Of a stretch of DNA of 7,707 nucleotides, positions 1 to 7,283 are shown piece by piece. The stretch is from Oscillospiraceae bacterium (GTDB lineage: Bacteria; Bacillota; Clostridia; Oscillospirales; Ruminococcaceae), in NCBI GenBank assembly GCA_030527085.1, contig JAUNBN010000056.1:1-7707 (forward strand), written 5' to 3'. Numbering within the stretch: the first letter of the stretch is position 1; the number at the start of each line of letters is the position of its first letter. A program made the position numbers and the translations under genes. The notes beneath the pieces were generated by a model. It saw only the letters and a list, made by a program, of their open reading frames with translations, made no database searches and was not told where the DNA came from.

Positions 1-45
1 CGCGGGCTTTTTCGCATAATGGCTAAAAGCGGTTTCGAACAGTGA
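1..45 (+). CDS. possible 3' end of an upstream gene (partial)
   Basis: Frame 1 is open from the window edge to a TGA at 43-45 and would encode a C-terminus reading RGLFRIMAKSGFEQ. The stop is followed directly by a hairpin with a T-rich tail, as expected at the end of a gene, and its single Ile codon is ATA, like the genes downstream. Fourteen codons are too few to identify a family or to exclude chance: the other two forward frames close sooner (TAA at 17-19 and at 24-26), which only weakly favours this one. No function is proposed. Confidence 0.3.
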   Translation, partial: RGLFRIMAKSGFEQ

Positions 46-77
46 AAAAAGCGCGCAATCGAGGCGCTTCCCTTTTT
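44..77. terminator. terminator-like hairpin, possibly bidirectional
   Basis: The arms aagcgc (49-54) and gcgctt (64-69) pair perfectly around a 9-nt loop. On the + strand the stem is preceded by an A run and followed by cccttttt (70-77), which fits an intrinsic terminator for a gene ending at 45. Read on the - strand, the same stem is followed directly by six Ts, so the structure looks better in that direction, although no - strand gene is visible. The stem is only 6 bp, extendable by A-T pairs across a ccc bulge, so the call is tentative. Confidence 0.4.
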
Positions 78-92
78 CGAGCGCTCACTTTT

Positions 93-97
93 GAGGT
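93..97 (+). promoter_or_regulatory. ribosome binding site of the surface-protein gene
   Basis: GAGGT lies four bases after its GAGG core from the ATG at 101. It supports that start over the internal ATG at 419, which has no purine-rich stretch in front of it. The spacing is at the short end of the normal range. Confidence 0.5.
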
Positions 98-100
98 TAA

Positions 101-1864
101 ATGGCGGTTTTTAAATTCAAGGGAAAAATCGAAGACCTCGCGGACGCCGCCTTAAGCGGGAGGCCGTCCGAGGTTTTAGAGCGCTCTGAAGAGACCGAAT
201 CCGCCGCTGAGGAGTCCGAGACCGGGCTTTCCGAAATCAGAGGCGAGCTTCGCGAGCTTTCAAGCGAGGACGACCCTTTGAGCGGAATAGACCTCCGCCC
301 CCGCATAAAGGCTACCAGAATAGACCGCGGCCGCGCGCCCGCGCGTCCCGCCCTGGTTTACCGCGTAGATACCGAGGCGGCTCTCGCAAGGCCCATTGTG
401 AGCTACCCGCGCATAACGATGGCGAGGAGCGGCGCCTTTTTTAAGCTGCTGCCGGCGCTGGCTGCCTTGCTGATGCTGCTCCTGCTCTCCGGCGCGGCCT
501 ACGCCTCCTACGCCGAGGCTATACCGCCGCATATAGCCGAGATAAGCGTTTCAAATACTGTAAACGAGGACAACACCGTTACCGTGACCGTCCGCCCCGA
601 GGGCTCTTGGATGATAGGCGGCGGCGACCTCTGGTGCCTGCTCTCGCCGGACGGCGAAGCGCCCTCGGCGGAAGATCCGCGCTGGGTAAAGGCCGAGAAC
701 GGCGTTTGCAGCTTCGATGTGAGCGACGGCAGGCTACACTTCTTCGTCAAGGACAAGAGGGGAGTTATCAGCGAGCCTGAGAGCGAGGAATACCGCATAG
801 ACCGCGTGCTCTCCGTCCAGCTCGACAGAGAGAACATCTACCTGCCGCTGCAGGGCCGTCAGAGCCTTACGGCCAAGACCTATACAATGGGCGAGGCCAG
901 CGAGCGGCTGACCTGGACCTCCTCAGACACGAGCGTTGCGAGGGTTACCAATGGCGAGGTCGAGGCGGTTGGCGTAGGCGTGGCGGAGATAACTGCTGCA
1001 AGCGCCGACGGCGCTTCGGACACCGTCAGAGCGGTGGTTACCGACCTCATAACCCTGCCCAATTGGCACACCTCCGAAAAGCGGCTTTTGGACTACCGCT
1101 ACGTTGAACGGTACACCGAGGAAGAGGCCGCGCTGCTCGACGAGATACTCTTTGACCGCATAGAGCAGGCGGGGGGCTTAGGCACCCGCGGAGGGGCGGT
1201 TGCCGCCGCGCGCTTCCTGACGCTCGAGTTCCCCTATAAAGTGGCCTACTTCTTTGAAAACGGACGCTTAAACCCCCACGCAGGGAGACCCTACGCCGAC
1301 GGCGAGGGCCGCTTCTACCACCGCGGCCTCTACCTGACCGAGAGCAAGTTCGATCTTCTCGACCCCGAGGGCATACGCTACGGCCCCGCCACCTGGGGGA
1401 GCCTGCTCTTGAATTTTGAGACGAAATACGCCTTTGTGGGCGGCGTTCGCTACCCCAACGGGCTGGACTGCAGCGGCTTCGTGAGCTGGGTGCTCTGCAA
1501 CGGCGGAACGATAGTGGGCGATTTGGGCGCGGGCGACGAATACGGCGACAACGACCTCTGCGATTTGGCAGAGCTCGAGTGGATAAGCTCCGACTACATA
1601 CGCTCCGACGAGCCGCGAGTAGGCGACCTCATAGCCGAGGACGGCCATATGGCCATAATTATGGGCATGACTGACGAGGAGATATGGATAGCCGAGTCGC
1701 TGTTCACGAACGTCCGCGTAACTCACTTCACGCGCGGCCCGGCCGTGAGGAACAGCGGGCTTTACACCTATGTCGTTCCCATGGACGAGGTCTACGAGAG
1801 CGACGGCAACGTGACCGAGATGTGGACGGAGCTGGGCTGGCCCTGGAGCGAGGAGGTCGAGTGA
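101..1864 (+). CDS. membrane-anchored surface protein with Big_2 Ig-like and NlpC/P60-type domains
   Basis: This 587-residue protein is a likely cell-wall hydrolase or peptidase acting outside the membrane. Residues 1-62 are acidic and Ser/Glu-rich, 63-106 are basic and probably cytoplasmic. One strong hydrophobic segment spans about 113-137. Residues 141-234 look beta-rich. Residues 235-315 match a bacterial Ig-like Big_2 domain, with the typical LTWTSSDTSVARV stretch (270-282) and a Gly/Val-rich follow-on. Residues 321-445 are unassigned. The C-terminal 446-560 resembles NlpC/P60: LDCSGFV places the catalytic Cys at 457 and DGHMAII the His at 516, while the third polar position is probably E532 in IAES. 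NlpC/P60 enzymes usually cut D-Glu-containing peptide bonds in peptidoglycan, but amidase or other roles occur, so the substrate is not fixed. Starting at the internal Met107 would turn the hydrophobic segment into a classical signal peptide ending near AYA. The ATG at 101 is preferred because it has a Shine-Dalgarno and coding-like codon use follows it. The next gene begins 7 nt downstream. Confidence 0.8.
   Translation: MAVFKFKGKIEDLADAALSGRPSEVLERSEETESAAEESETGLSEIRGELRELSSEDDPLSGIDLRPRIKATRIDRGRAPARPALVYRVDTEAALARPIVSYPRITMARSGAFFKLLPALAALLMLLLLSGAAYASYAEAIPPHIAEISVSNTVNEDNTVTVTVRPEGSWMIGGGDLWCLLSPDGEAPSAEDPRWVKAENGVCSFDVSDGRLHFFVKDKRGVISEPESEEYRIDRVLSVQLDRENIYLPLQGRQSLTAKTYTMGEASERLTWTSSDTSVARVTNGEVEAVGVGVAEITAASADGASDTVRAVVTDLITLPNWHTSEKRLLDYRYVERYTEEEAALLDEILFDRIEQAGGLGTRGGAVAAARFLTLEFPYKVAYFFENGRLNPHAGRPYADGEGRFYHRGLYLTESKFDLLDPEGIRYGPATWGSLLLNFETKYAFVGGVRYPNGLDCSGFVSWVLCNGGTIVGDLGAGDEYGDNDLCDLAELEWISSDYIRSDEPRVGDLIAEDGHMAIIMGMTDEEIWIAESLFTNVRVTHFTRGPAVRNSGLYTYVVPMDEVYESDGNVTEMWTELGWPWSEEVE
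1851..1857 (+). promoter_or_regulatory. distant Shine-Dalgarno of the first membrane-protein gene
   Basis: A perfect AGGAGGT sits inside the last codons of the preceding gene, 14 bases before the ATG at 1872, which is further than usual. No ATG, GTG or TTG in the right frame lies closer to it, so the start stays at 1872. Ribosomes ending at 1864 could re-initiate, which would couple the two genes. Confidence 0.4.
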
Positions 1865-1871
1865 GTTCAAG

Positions 1872-4139
1872 ATGAGCGGGTTAAAGCGGCTTTTCTGCGG
1901 CCGGAAATTCTATATTGTTTTAGCGGCGCAGCTGCTCATAGCGGCTGTTTTCGTGTTTTCTATAATTCTGAGCCCCCGCGAGGCTGTAGAGCTCGCTCCC
2001 GAACAGATGGGCTTCTACGCCGGAACGCTCACCGAAGAGGGCCGCTATATCGACGACACCTACGGCTATCAGGGCTATTTCACCAGCGCCCCGACTATGG
2101 AGCTTCCGAGGGGCAGCTACACCTTGAGTATTGATGTTTCCAATACCGCCGACCATCTCAATATGCTCGAAATAAAGAGCGGCGAGGGCGTTTTGGCGGA
2201 CAGGCTGGTCTATATCCCGGTTTGCGACGGCGAGTTTGAAACAAACATTTGGGTTTTGTCCTCGAGCGCCTCCGTTTCAATTTCGACCTATTATCAATAC
2301 GGCGCGCTTTCGGTCGGAGAACTTGGCGTCAAAGAGAACGGGCGGCTGACGCTGGCGGCGCTTACGCTGTTTGTGTTTGTCTGCGCTCTTGCCGACACGG
2401 TTTTCTATCTGTTTAAATATGGAAGGCTCAAAAACGACAGAACCGGGCGTTTCATTTTGCTTTCTCTGCTGGCCTTGGTGCTTCTCGCCTGTCTGCCCCT
2501 GCTGCCGGACGGCCTTCGGGAGGGGCATGACCTTGAAGGGCATCTTATGCGCCTTGAGGGCGTTGCGGACGCCTTAAGGCACGGCCAGATACCCGCGAGA
2601 GTTTACCCCTTCGCCGTTGAGGGCTACGGCTATGCGAGCGGGCTCTTCTACCCGGATTTATTCCTCTATCCCGCTGCCTTGCTTCGACTGCTGGGCTTCC
2701 CGATCACGTTTTGCTACAAGGCTCTTGTTCTCACTATAAACACCCTCTGCGTGCTGAGCGCCTATTTCGGCTACAAGGCCATCTTCAAAAGGCGTTTTAC
2801 TGCGCTTGCCTCAGCGGCGCTCTCCGCCTTTGCAAGCTACAGGCTTATAAACCTTTGGCTGCGTTCCGCGGTAGGGGAGGCTCTGGCTATGGGCTTCTTC
2901 CCGCTTATAACGGCCTCCCTCTGGCTCATTCTGCGCGGACAGGGGGATTCCGCCTCCTTGAAAAAGGGCGTGTTATACGGCGTGCTGGGCTTTAGCGGGA
3001 TAATACAGTCCCATGTTTTGAGCTATGTTATGATGGGAGCCTATGCGCTGGTATTTCTTCTGCTGAGCATAAAGAGAGTATTTGAAAAGGATCGCTTCAG
3101 GGCTCTGCTGAAGCTCGCGCTCACGACCCTGGCCTTGAATCTTTGGTTTTTACTGCCCTTTTGTCTGCTTGTGGGAGGGGATTACAGAGTCAATTCAAGC
3201 GAGACGCCGCTCTTCACTTATTCGGTTCCGCAGGCCGCGCTCTACCCCTCCCAGCTCTTCGAGCTGGACGGTCGCTGCGCCGGGCTAGGGCAGGAGCTCT
3301 CGGCCGGAATCGAGGGCGAAATGACCTACGGACTGGGCCTTCTTATCCTGAGCGCGGCAGCCGTGTTCGTATTCAGTTTTATAAGGCGCGGCGCTGTTAA
3401 AAACCGCTATATCAAAGCGGGGCTCATAGCCCTTGCGGGAGCCGCCGTCTGTCTTTTTGCGACTACCTGTTTCTTCCCCTGGGACGCCCTTTGTTCTCTG
3501 CCGCTTATCGGCAGGGTAGCCATGACGCTGCAATTCCCCTGGCGGCTGCTCTCGGTGGCCACGCCGCTGCTTGTCTTTGCCGGCTGCGCGGGCTTAAACG
3601 AGCTTGAGGGCAGAAGCGCGCTCATGGCCTGCGGGCTTTTGGCGCTTGCGGCCTGCGTGCAATGCGCCTTTTTCTTCAGTACCTATGGGCCTGATTTTTA
3701 TGTATATGACACTCCGGGACTGCACAGCTCAAGCGTGGGCAACGGCGAGTACCTTCCGGCGGGAACGAAAATGAGCCTGCTCAACAAGGCTTATCCCGAG
3801 TCCGAGACCGTGCAGGTTCTGAGCTACGAAAAAGAGGGACTCAAAGTGGAAATGCGGCTGGCCAACGCCTCAAGCGGCGAGGCGGAGCTCACAGTGCCCC
3901 TGCTGTACTACCCGGGCTACAGCGCTCGCGCCGCAGAAAGCGGCGAGGCTCTGGAGCTTTTCAGCGGAGAAAACGGCACGCTGACGCTGAGGCTTCCCGC
4001 CGGCTTTGAAGGAGAGGTTGAAATTGACTTTGTCGGCGAGACCATCTGGCATATGGCCGATGCGTTCTCTCTGCTGACGCTGCTCTTTTTGACGGTGCGC
4101 GGCTTTAAAAGAAAGCAGATGGCGGCGCTCGCGCGATAG
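1872..4139 (+). CDS. polytopic membrane protein, PTPS-related/GT-C-like (first of two tandem paralogues)
   Basis: The 755-residue protein has roughly 14 hydrophobic segments. TM1 (about 13-33) is followed by a beta-rich extracytoplasmic domain (35-155, with LPRGSYTLSI at 78-87), TM2 (157-182), a basic inner loop (183-193) and TM3 (194-213). Then comes a first-loop motif GHDLEGHLMRLEG (218-230) and GYGYASGLFYP (251-261). This pattern of acidic/His residues, a short amphipathic helix, GQIPAR and GYGY is characteristic of the Pfam family PTPS_related (PF10131). The family name is misleading: these are multi-TM membrane proteins resembling GT-C glycosyltransferases, not pterin enzymes. Further conserved stretches are RSAVGEALAM (331-340), QSH (379-381), FFPWD (534-538) and FPWRLL (555-560). 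A second outer beta-rich domain (about 605-725, with GEYLP and YYPGY) precedes the last TM (726-743). The likely role is transfer of a lipid-linked sugar to, or assembly of, an envelope polymer; activity and substrate are unproven. It lies 7 nt after the surface-hydrolase gene and 47 nt before its paralogue. Confidence 0.75.
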   Translation: MSGLKRLFCGRKFYIVLAAQLLIAAVFVFSIILSPREAVELAPEQMGFYAGTLTEEGRYIDDTYGYQGYFTSAPTMELPRGSYTLSIDVSNTADHLNMLEIKSGEGVLADRLVYIPVCDGEFETNIWVLSSSASVSISTYYQYGALSVGELGVKENGRLTLAALTLFVFVCALADTVFYLFKYGRLKNDRTGRFILLSLLALVLLACLPLLPDGLREGHDLEGHLMRLEGVADALRHGQIPARVYPFAVEGYGYASGLFYPDLFLYPAALLRLLGFPITFCYKALVLTINTLCVLSAYFGYKAIFKRRFTALASAALSAFASYRLINLWLRSAVGEALAMGFFPLITASLWLILRGQGDSASLKKGVLYGVLGFSGIIQSHVLSYVMMGAYALVFLLLSIKRVFEKDRFRALLKLALTTLALNLWFLLPFCLLVGGDYRVNSSETPLFTYSVPQAALYPSQLFELDGRCAGLGQELSAGIEGEMTYGLGLLILSAAAVFVFSFIRRGAVKNRYIKAGLIALAGAAVCLFATTCFFPWDALCSLPLIGRVAMTLQFPWRLLSVATPLLVFAGCAGLNELEGRSALMACGLLALAACVQCAFFFSTYGPDFYVYDTPGLHSSSVGNGEYLPAGTKMSLLNKAYPESETVQVLSYEKEGLKVEMRLANASSGEAELTVPLLYYPGYSARAAESGEALELFSGENGTLTLRLPAGFEGEVEIDFVGETIWHMADAFSLLTLLFLTVRGFKRKQMAALAR

Positions 4140-4169
4140 GGGAGCTTTTCCGGAATAAGACTTTCCAAA

Positions 4170-4174
4170 AAGGA
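4170..4174 (+). promoter_or_regulatory. ribosome binding site of the second membrane-protein gene
   Basis: AAGGA, within an AAAAAGGA stretch, lies 12 bases before the ATG at 4187 in the only real gap between genes (4140-4186, 47 nt). A second Met at codon 11 would also leave TM1 intact, but the first ATG keeps the same short cytoplasmic leader as the paralogue upstream. I see no convincing terminator or promoter in this gap. Confidence 0.4.
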
Positions 4175-4186
4175 TTAAAGAGCTTT

Positions 4187-6508
4187 ATGAGAGAGGTCTT
4201 TTGGCGGAACAAAAGAATGCGGCTGGCGCTGATAATTCAGGCGGCGCTGCTGCTTGCCCTTGCGATTTTTTCGGCTTTAAGCCCCAAGAGATCCATAACC
4301 TTGAGCGCCGCCGAAATGCAGGCGCTCTCGGGCTATACGAACGAGGACGGCGCGCGCGTTATGGACGACTCCTTCGGCTACCTTGAAAGGTTCGTCAAAA
4401 CGCCCCGCCTCTCCCTGCCCCGCGGCTCCTATACTGTTAGTATATTCTGCGAGCGCAATATAGCGGGCAATATGCTTACGATAGACCTCGCCGATGAGAG
4501 CGAAAAGGGCGTCTGGAAGGACGACTTCAGCCTGATGTCCGCCGGAGTGGGAGAGGTTCAAACGACGGTCTGGGTCTGGGGCAGCGAGGCCTCGGTGAGC
4601 GCCGCCATATACTATCAGGCCGGAAGAGTTATAGTGAGCGGCGCCGAGGTAAGGTCAAACGGCGCGATGGCGGTCTTTGCAGTCTTCTGTCTGGCGCTGC
4701 TCTTTGCGGTCGGAGACATTCTGGTATGGCAGTTTACCAAGGGAGGGCTGTCTTCAAAATACCGCGAGAGAAGGCTCGTTTTCTTAGCCTTGGCAGCCGC
4801 GGTGTTATTGTCGAGCGCTCCGCTGTTTTTTGAAAAATTGTATGCGGGACACGATTTGGAATCCTTCTTAATGCGCTTTGAGGGCATTAAAGAGGGCTTT
4901 CTTGCCGGACAGTTCCCCGTGAGAATGAATCCTTTTGCGCTCTTTGGTTACGGATACGCAGATTCGCTTATGTATCCAAGCCTGTTTTTATGGCCCTTTG
5001 CTCTGCTGCGGATGTGCTCGCTGCCTGTCATGTTCGTATATAAGCTTCTGATATTCTGCGCCAATGCCGCGACCTGCTTTGTCGCCTACATATCGTTCAA
5101 GGCGATTGTAAAGCGGCCCTTTGCCGCGGCTCTCGGCGCGGCCGCCTATACCCTCGCGCTCTACCGCGCTGTTAACATATATTTGCGCGCGGCCGTGGGC
5201 GAAGCGCTGGCCATGATTTTTCTGCCCCTGGTGCTGGCCGCGCTTTACGCTATGCTCTTTGAGCCGGCAGGGACGAAAGAGTTCAAAAAGGGGTTTTGGA
5301 TGGGTATAGCCGGCTACAGCGGCATAATCCAGTCCCACCTTATAAGCTGTCTGCTTATCGGCCTTACAACTCTATGCGTCTGCCTTGTCTGTATAAAAAG
5401 GGTATTTGAACGCGCAAGGTTCGCCGCCCTTGCCAAGACGGCCGGCTTTACGCTCGCGCTGAACGCCTGGTCGCTGGCGCCTATTATTGAGGGCATGGGG
5501 CTGGAGCTTCTTATGTATGAGTACAGCTATTCCATCGCCGCGCACGCAGCCACGCTCGGCCAGCTCTTTACCCCTCTCGGACTATGCAAAGGTGAAGCAA
5601 TGTATTTAGAGCAGGGTACAGAGGGCGAAATACCCCTCGGTTTCGGGCTTGCGCTCATGGCGGCCGCTCTGTGCATGGTTTTTGTGTTCTTGAAGCGCGG
5701 AGCGCTCGGTGAAACAAGGGGCAGGATGGGTCTGGCTGCACTTGCGTTTGCGGCGGCGGCCCTTTTTGCCTGCTCCGTATACTTCCCCTGGGATTGGCTC
5801 TATTCTCTTTTGCCTTCAATAGTGACGACGATACAGTTCCCATGGCGGCTGCTTTCTCTCGTCTCAGTTTGGCTGGCACTGGCGGCTGCTGTCGGGGCCT
5901 GCTATATTGATAAGAACTCGATTAGAGTTCTTTGCGTGTGCCTGTTGGGCGCGGCCTGTGTTGTTCAGACTCTCTATTTCATACAGGATTACGACGACAG
6001 CGCAGAGTTTTACGAGATGTACAGCATATCACCGCGCAGCATAGTTGCCGGCGAGTACCTGCCGCAGGGAGCGGGCCTGCACGACTGCAACAAGTACTAC
6101 CCGGAGGAGGACGCTGTCGAGGTACTGAGCTTTTCGAGAGATAAGCTGAGAATTGACGCGCAGGTGAGCAATACCTCCCAAAACACCGAGGAGCTTGAGC
6201 TCACCCTGCTGTACTACCCCGGCTACAAGGCCGCAGACGAGAACGGAAACGAGCTGGAGCTTACCGGGAGCGAGGGGGGAATGCTGAGCGTAAGCATACC
6301 CGCGCTGTACGAGGGCGGTATCGAGGTTAGCTTTGTCGGCCGCCCGCTCTGGCGCGTTTCGGAGGCAATATCACTCATTACTCTCGCGCTGCTTATCCTC
6401 TATTGGAGAAGGCGGAAATCGAGAGCGCCCGCATCGAAGGAAACTGAAGCCGAGGAGCCGCACGACACGGCGGAATTTAAGAAAACAGAGGAAATGACAA
6501 ATGCTTAA
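4187..6508 (+). CDS. polytopic membrane protein, PTPS-related/GT-C-like (second of two tandem paralogues)
   Basis: The 773-residue protein is colinear with its upstream neighbour from end to end. It has TM1 (about 12-31), an outer beta-rich domain (33-155, LPRGSYTVSI at 77-86), TM2 (159-182), a basic inner loop (185-196), TM3 (197-215) and the loop motif GHDLESFLMRFEG (221-233). GQFPVR (241-246), GYGYADSLMYP, RAAVGEALAM (334-343), QSH (382-384), FPWD (533-536), FPWRLL (551-556), GEYLP (622-626) and YYPGY (676-680) follow, and the last TM is near 721-739. The family is PTPS_related (PF10131), with GT-C-like topology, so an envelope glycosyltransferase or a related role is likely but not proven. 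Two differences from the paralogue stand out. The second His of the first-loop motif is Phe227 here. The C-terminus adds a charged cytoplasmic tail of about 33 residues rich in Glu, Lys and Arg. The last codons contain the proB ribosome binding site, and the stop lies inside proB. The pair must derive from an old tandem duplication. Confidence 0.75.
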   Translation: MREVFWRNKRMRLALIIQAALLLALAIFSALSPKRSITLSAAEMQALSGYTNEDGARVMDDSFGYLERFVKTPRLSLPRGSYTVSIFCERNIAGNMLTIDLADESEKGVWKDDFSLMSAGVGEVQTTVWVWGSEASVSAAIYYQAGRVIVSGAEVRSNGAMAVFAVFCLALLFAVGDILVWQFTKGGLSSKYRERRLVFLALAAAVLLSSAPLFFEKLYAGHDLESFLMRFEGIKEGFLAGQFPVRMNPFALFGYGYADSLMYPSLFLWPFALLRMCSLPVMFVYKLLIFCANAATCFVAYISFKAIVKRPFAAALGAAAYTLALYRAVNIYLRAAVGEALAMIFLPLVLAALYAMLFEPAGTKEFKKGFWMGIAGYSGIIQSHLISCLLIGLTTLCVCLVCIKRVFERARFAALAKTAGFTLALNAWSLAPIIEGMGLELLMYEYSYSIAAHAATLGQLFTPLGLCKGEAMYLEQGTEGEIPLGFGLALMAAALCMVFVFLKRGALGETRGRMGLAALAFAAAALFACSVYFPWDWLYSLLPSIVTTIQFPWRLLSLVSVWLALAAAVGACYIDKNSIRVLCVCLLGAACVVQTLYFIQDYDDSAEFYEMYSISPRSIVAGEYLPQGAGLHDCNKYYPEEDAVEVLSFSRDKLRIDAQVSNTSQNTEELELTLLYYPGYKAADENGNELELTGSEGGMLSVSIPALYEGGIEVSFVGRPLWRVSEAISLITLALLILYWRRRKSRAPASKETEAEEPHDTAEFKKTEEMTNA
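6487..6492 (+). promoter_or_regulatory. proB ribosome binding site inside the preceding gene
   Basis: AGAGGA ends 8 bases before the proB ATG at 6501, an ideal spacing, and lies within the last seven codons of the upstream membrane-protein gene. It supports 6501 as the proB start; the nearby ATG at 6494 is in the frame of the upstream gene and reaches its stop after four codons. Confidence 0.65.
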
Positions 6509-7283
6509 GGGCTTAAAGTGCGTGGTATTCAAGGTAGGGACCTCAACGCTGACGCACGCGAGCGGCCGCACAAATATCAGAAGAATGGAGGCGCTTGTCA
6601 AGACGCTCTCCGACCTTATGAACTCCGGCCTAAAGGTAGTGCTTGTAAGCTCGGGCGCAATAGGCGTGGGAGCAGGCAAGCTCGCTTTGCCCTCGCGCCC
6701 CGACGACACGCCGGGCAGACAGGCCGCCGCGGCCGTCGGGCAGTGCGAGCTTATGTTCATGTACGACAAGATGTTTTCAGAATACGGCCACACAGTGGGT
6801 CAGCTTCTGATAACCCGCGAGGACTTCGAGGAGGGCGAGCGGCGCTCTCATTTGCTCAACACCTTTGAAAAGCTCTTTCAGTACGAGGCCATACCCATAG
6901 TAAACGAAAACGACAGCGTCGCCGTAGACGAGATAGTATTCGGCGACAACGATATGCTCTCGGCAAGCGTAGCCGAGCTTATAGGCGCGGACGCATTGGT
7001 TATGCTCACGGACACCGACGGCCTTTACGACCGCGACCCCGCGCAGCCGGGGGCGCTGCTTCTGGCCGAGGTGGACGAGATAACGCCGGAGATAGAAAGA
7101 ATGGCTCAGGGCGCCGGCAGCGCGCTCGGCACGGGCGGCATGATAACGAAGCTCGCCGCCGCGAAATACGCCGGAAGGTCCGGTATAGACACGGTCGTTA
7201 TGAACTCGGAGCCTATAAGCAATATTTACGATCTTATAGACGGAAAAAGCGTGGGAACTCTATTTAAGGCGGTGAAAAAATGA
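6501..7283 (+). CDS. proB: glutamate 5-kinase, short form without PUA domain
   Basis: ProB phosphorylates the gamma-carboxyl of L-glutamate with ATP, the first and usually proline-inhibited step of proline synthesis in the cytoplasm. The 260 residues form one amino-acid-kinase domain. Signatures in order are KVGTSTLT (11-18, phosphate binding), VSSGAIGVGAGKLAL (49-63), RQAAAAVGQ (73-81), NENDSV (135-140), FGDNDMLSA (147-155, glutamate and metal region), TDTDGLYDRDP (170-180) and GTGGMITK (210-217, the nucleotide-site Lys at 217). The kinase domain is complete. The PUA domain found at the C-terminus of the roughly 367-residue Escherichia coli enzyme is absent, since the protein ends shortly after GTLF (252-255). 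This short form is known in some bacteria, so it is not a truncation. The start overlaps the end of the membrane-protein gene by 8 nt and the stop overlaps the proA start by 4 nt, giving a coupled proBA pair. Confidence 0.95.
   Translation: MLKGLKCVVFKVGTSTLTHASGRTNIRRMEALVKTLSDLMNSGLKVVLVSSGAIGVGAGKLALPSRPDDTPGRQAAAAVGQCELMFMYDKMFSEYGHTVGQLLITREDFEEGERRSHLLNTFEKLFQYEAIPIVNENDSVAVDEIVFGDNDMLSASVAELIGADALVMLTDTDGLYDRDPAQPGALLLAEVDEITPEIERMAQGAGSALGTGGMITKLAAAKYAGRSGIDTVVMNSEPISNIYDLIDGKSVGTLFKAVKK
7266..7274 (+). promoter_or_regulatory. proA ribosome binding site within proB
   Basis: AAGGCGGTG precedes the ATG at 7280 by five bases and lies in the last proB codons. Together with the ATGA stop-start overlap it fixes the proA start and suggests translational coupling. 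Confidence 0.55.

Noticed and set aside
15..20. CATAAT as a possible -10 box for the first complete gene
   Set aside because: The matching -35 would fall outside the window, and the hexamer lies inside a possible upstream coding frame and before a terminator-like hairpin. It cannot be supported.
1268..1870. A 200-codon open frame on the - strand opposite the surface-protein gene
   Set aside because: It lies wholly opposite a gene with recognisable Big_2 and NlpC/P60 motifs and has no recognisable domain of its own. Long antisense open frames are common in GC-rich coding DNA.
2526..2610. The PTPS_related name taken as pterin biosynthesis
   Set aside because: There is no soluble 6-pyruvoyl-tetrahydropterin synthase fold or zinc-His triad. 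The proteins are polytopic membrane proteins with GT-C-like topology, so a pterin role was not assigned.
4140..4186. The gap between the two membrane-protein genes as a terminator or promoter
   Set aside because: Only a 4-bp ggaa/ttcc pairing is seen, with no T run after it and no clear -35/-10 pair.
6371..6793. A 140-codon open frame on the - strand across the junction of the second membrane-protein gene and proB
   Set aside because: It is opposite well-identified coding sequence on both sides, and its translation has no family signature.
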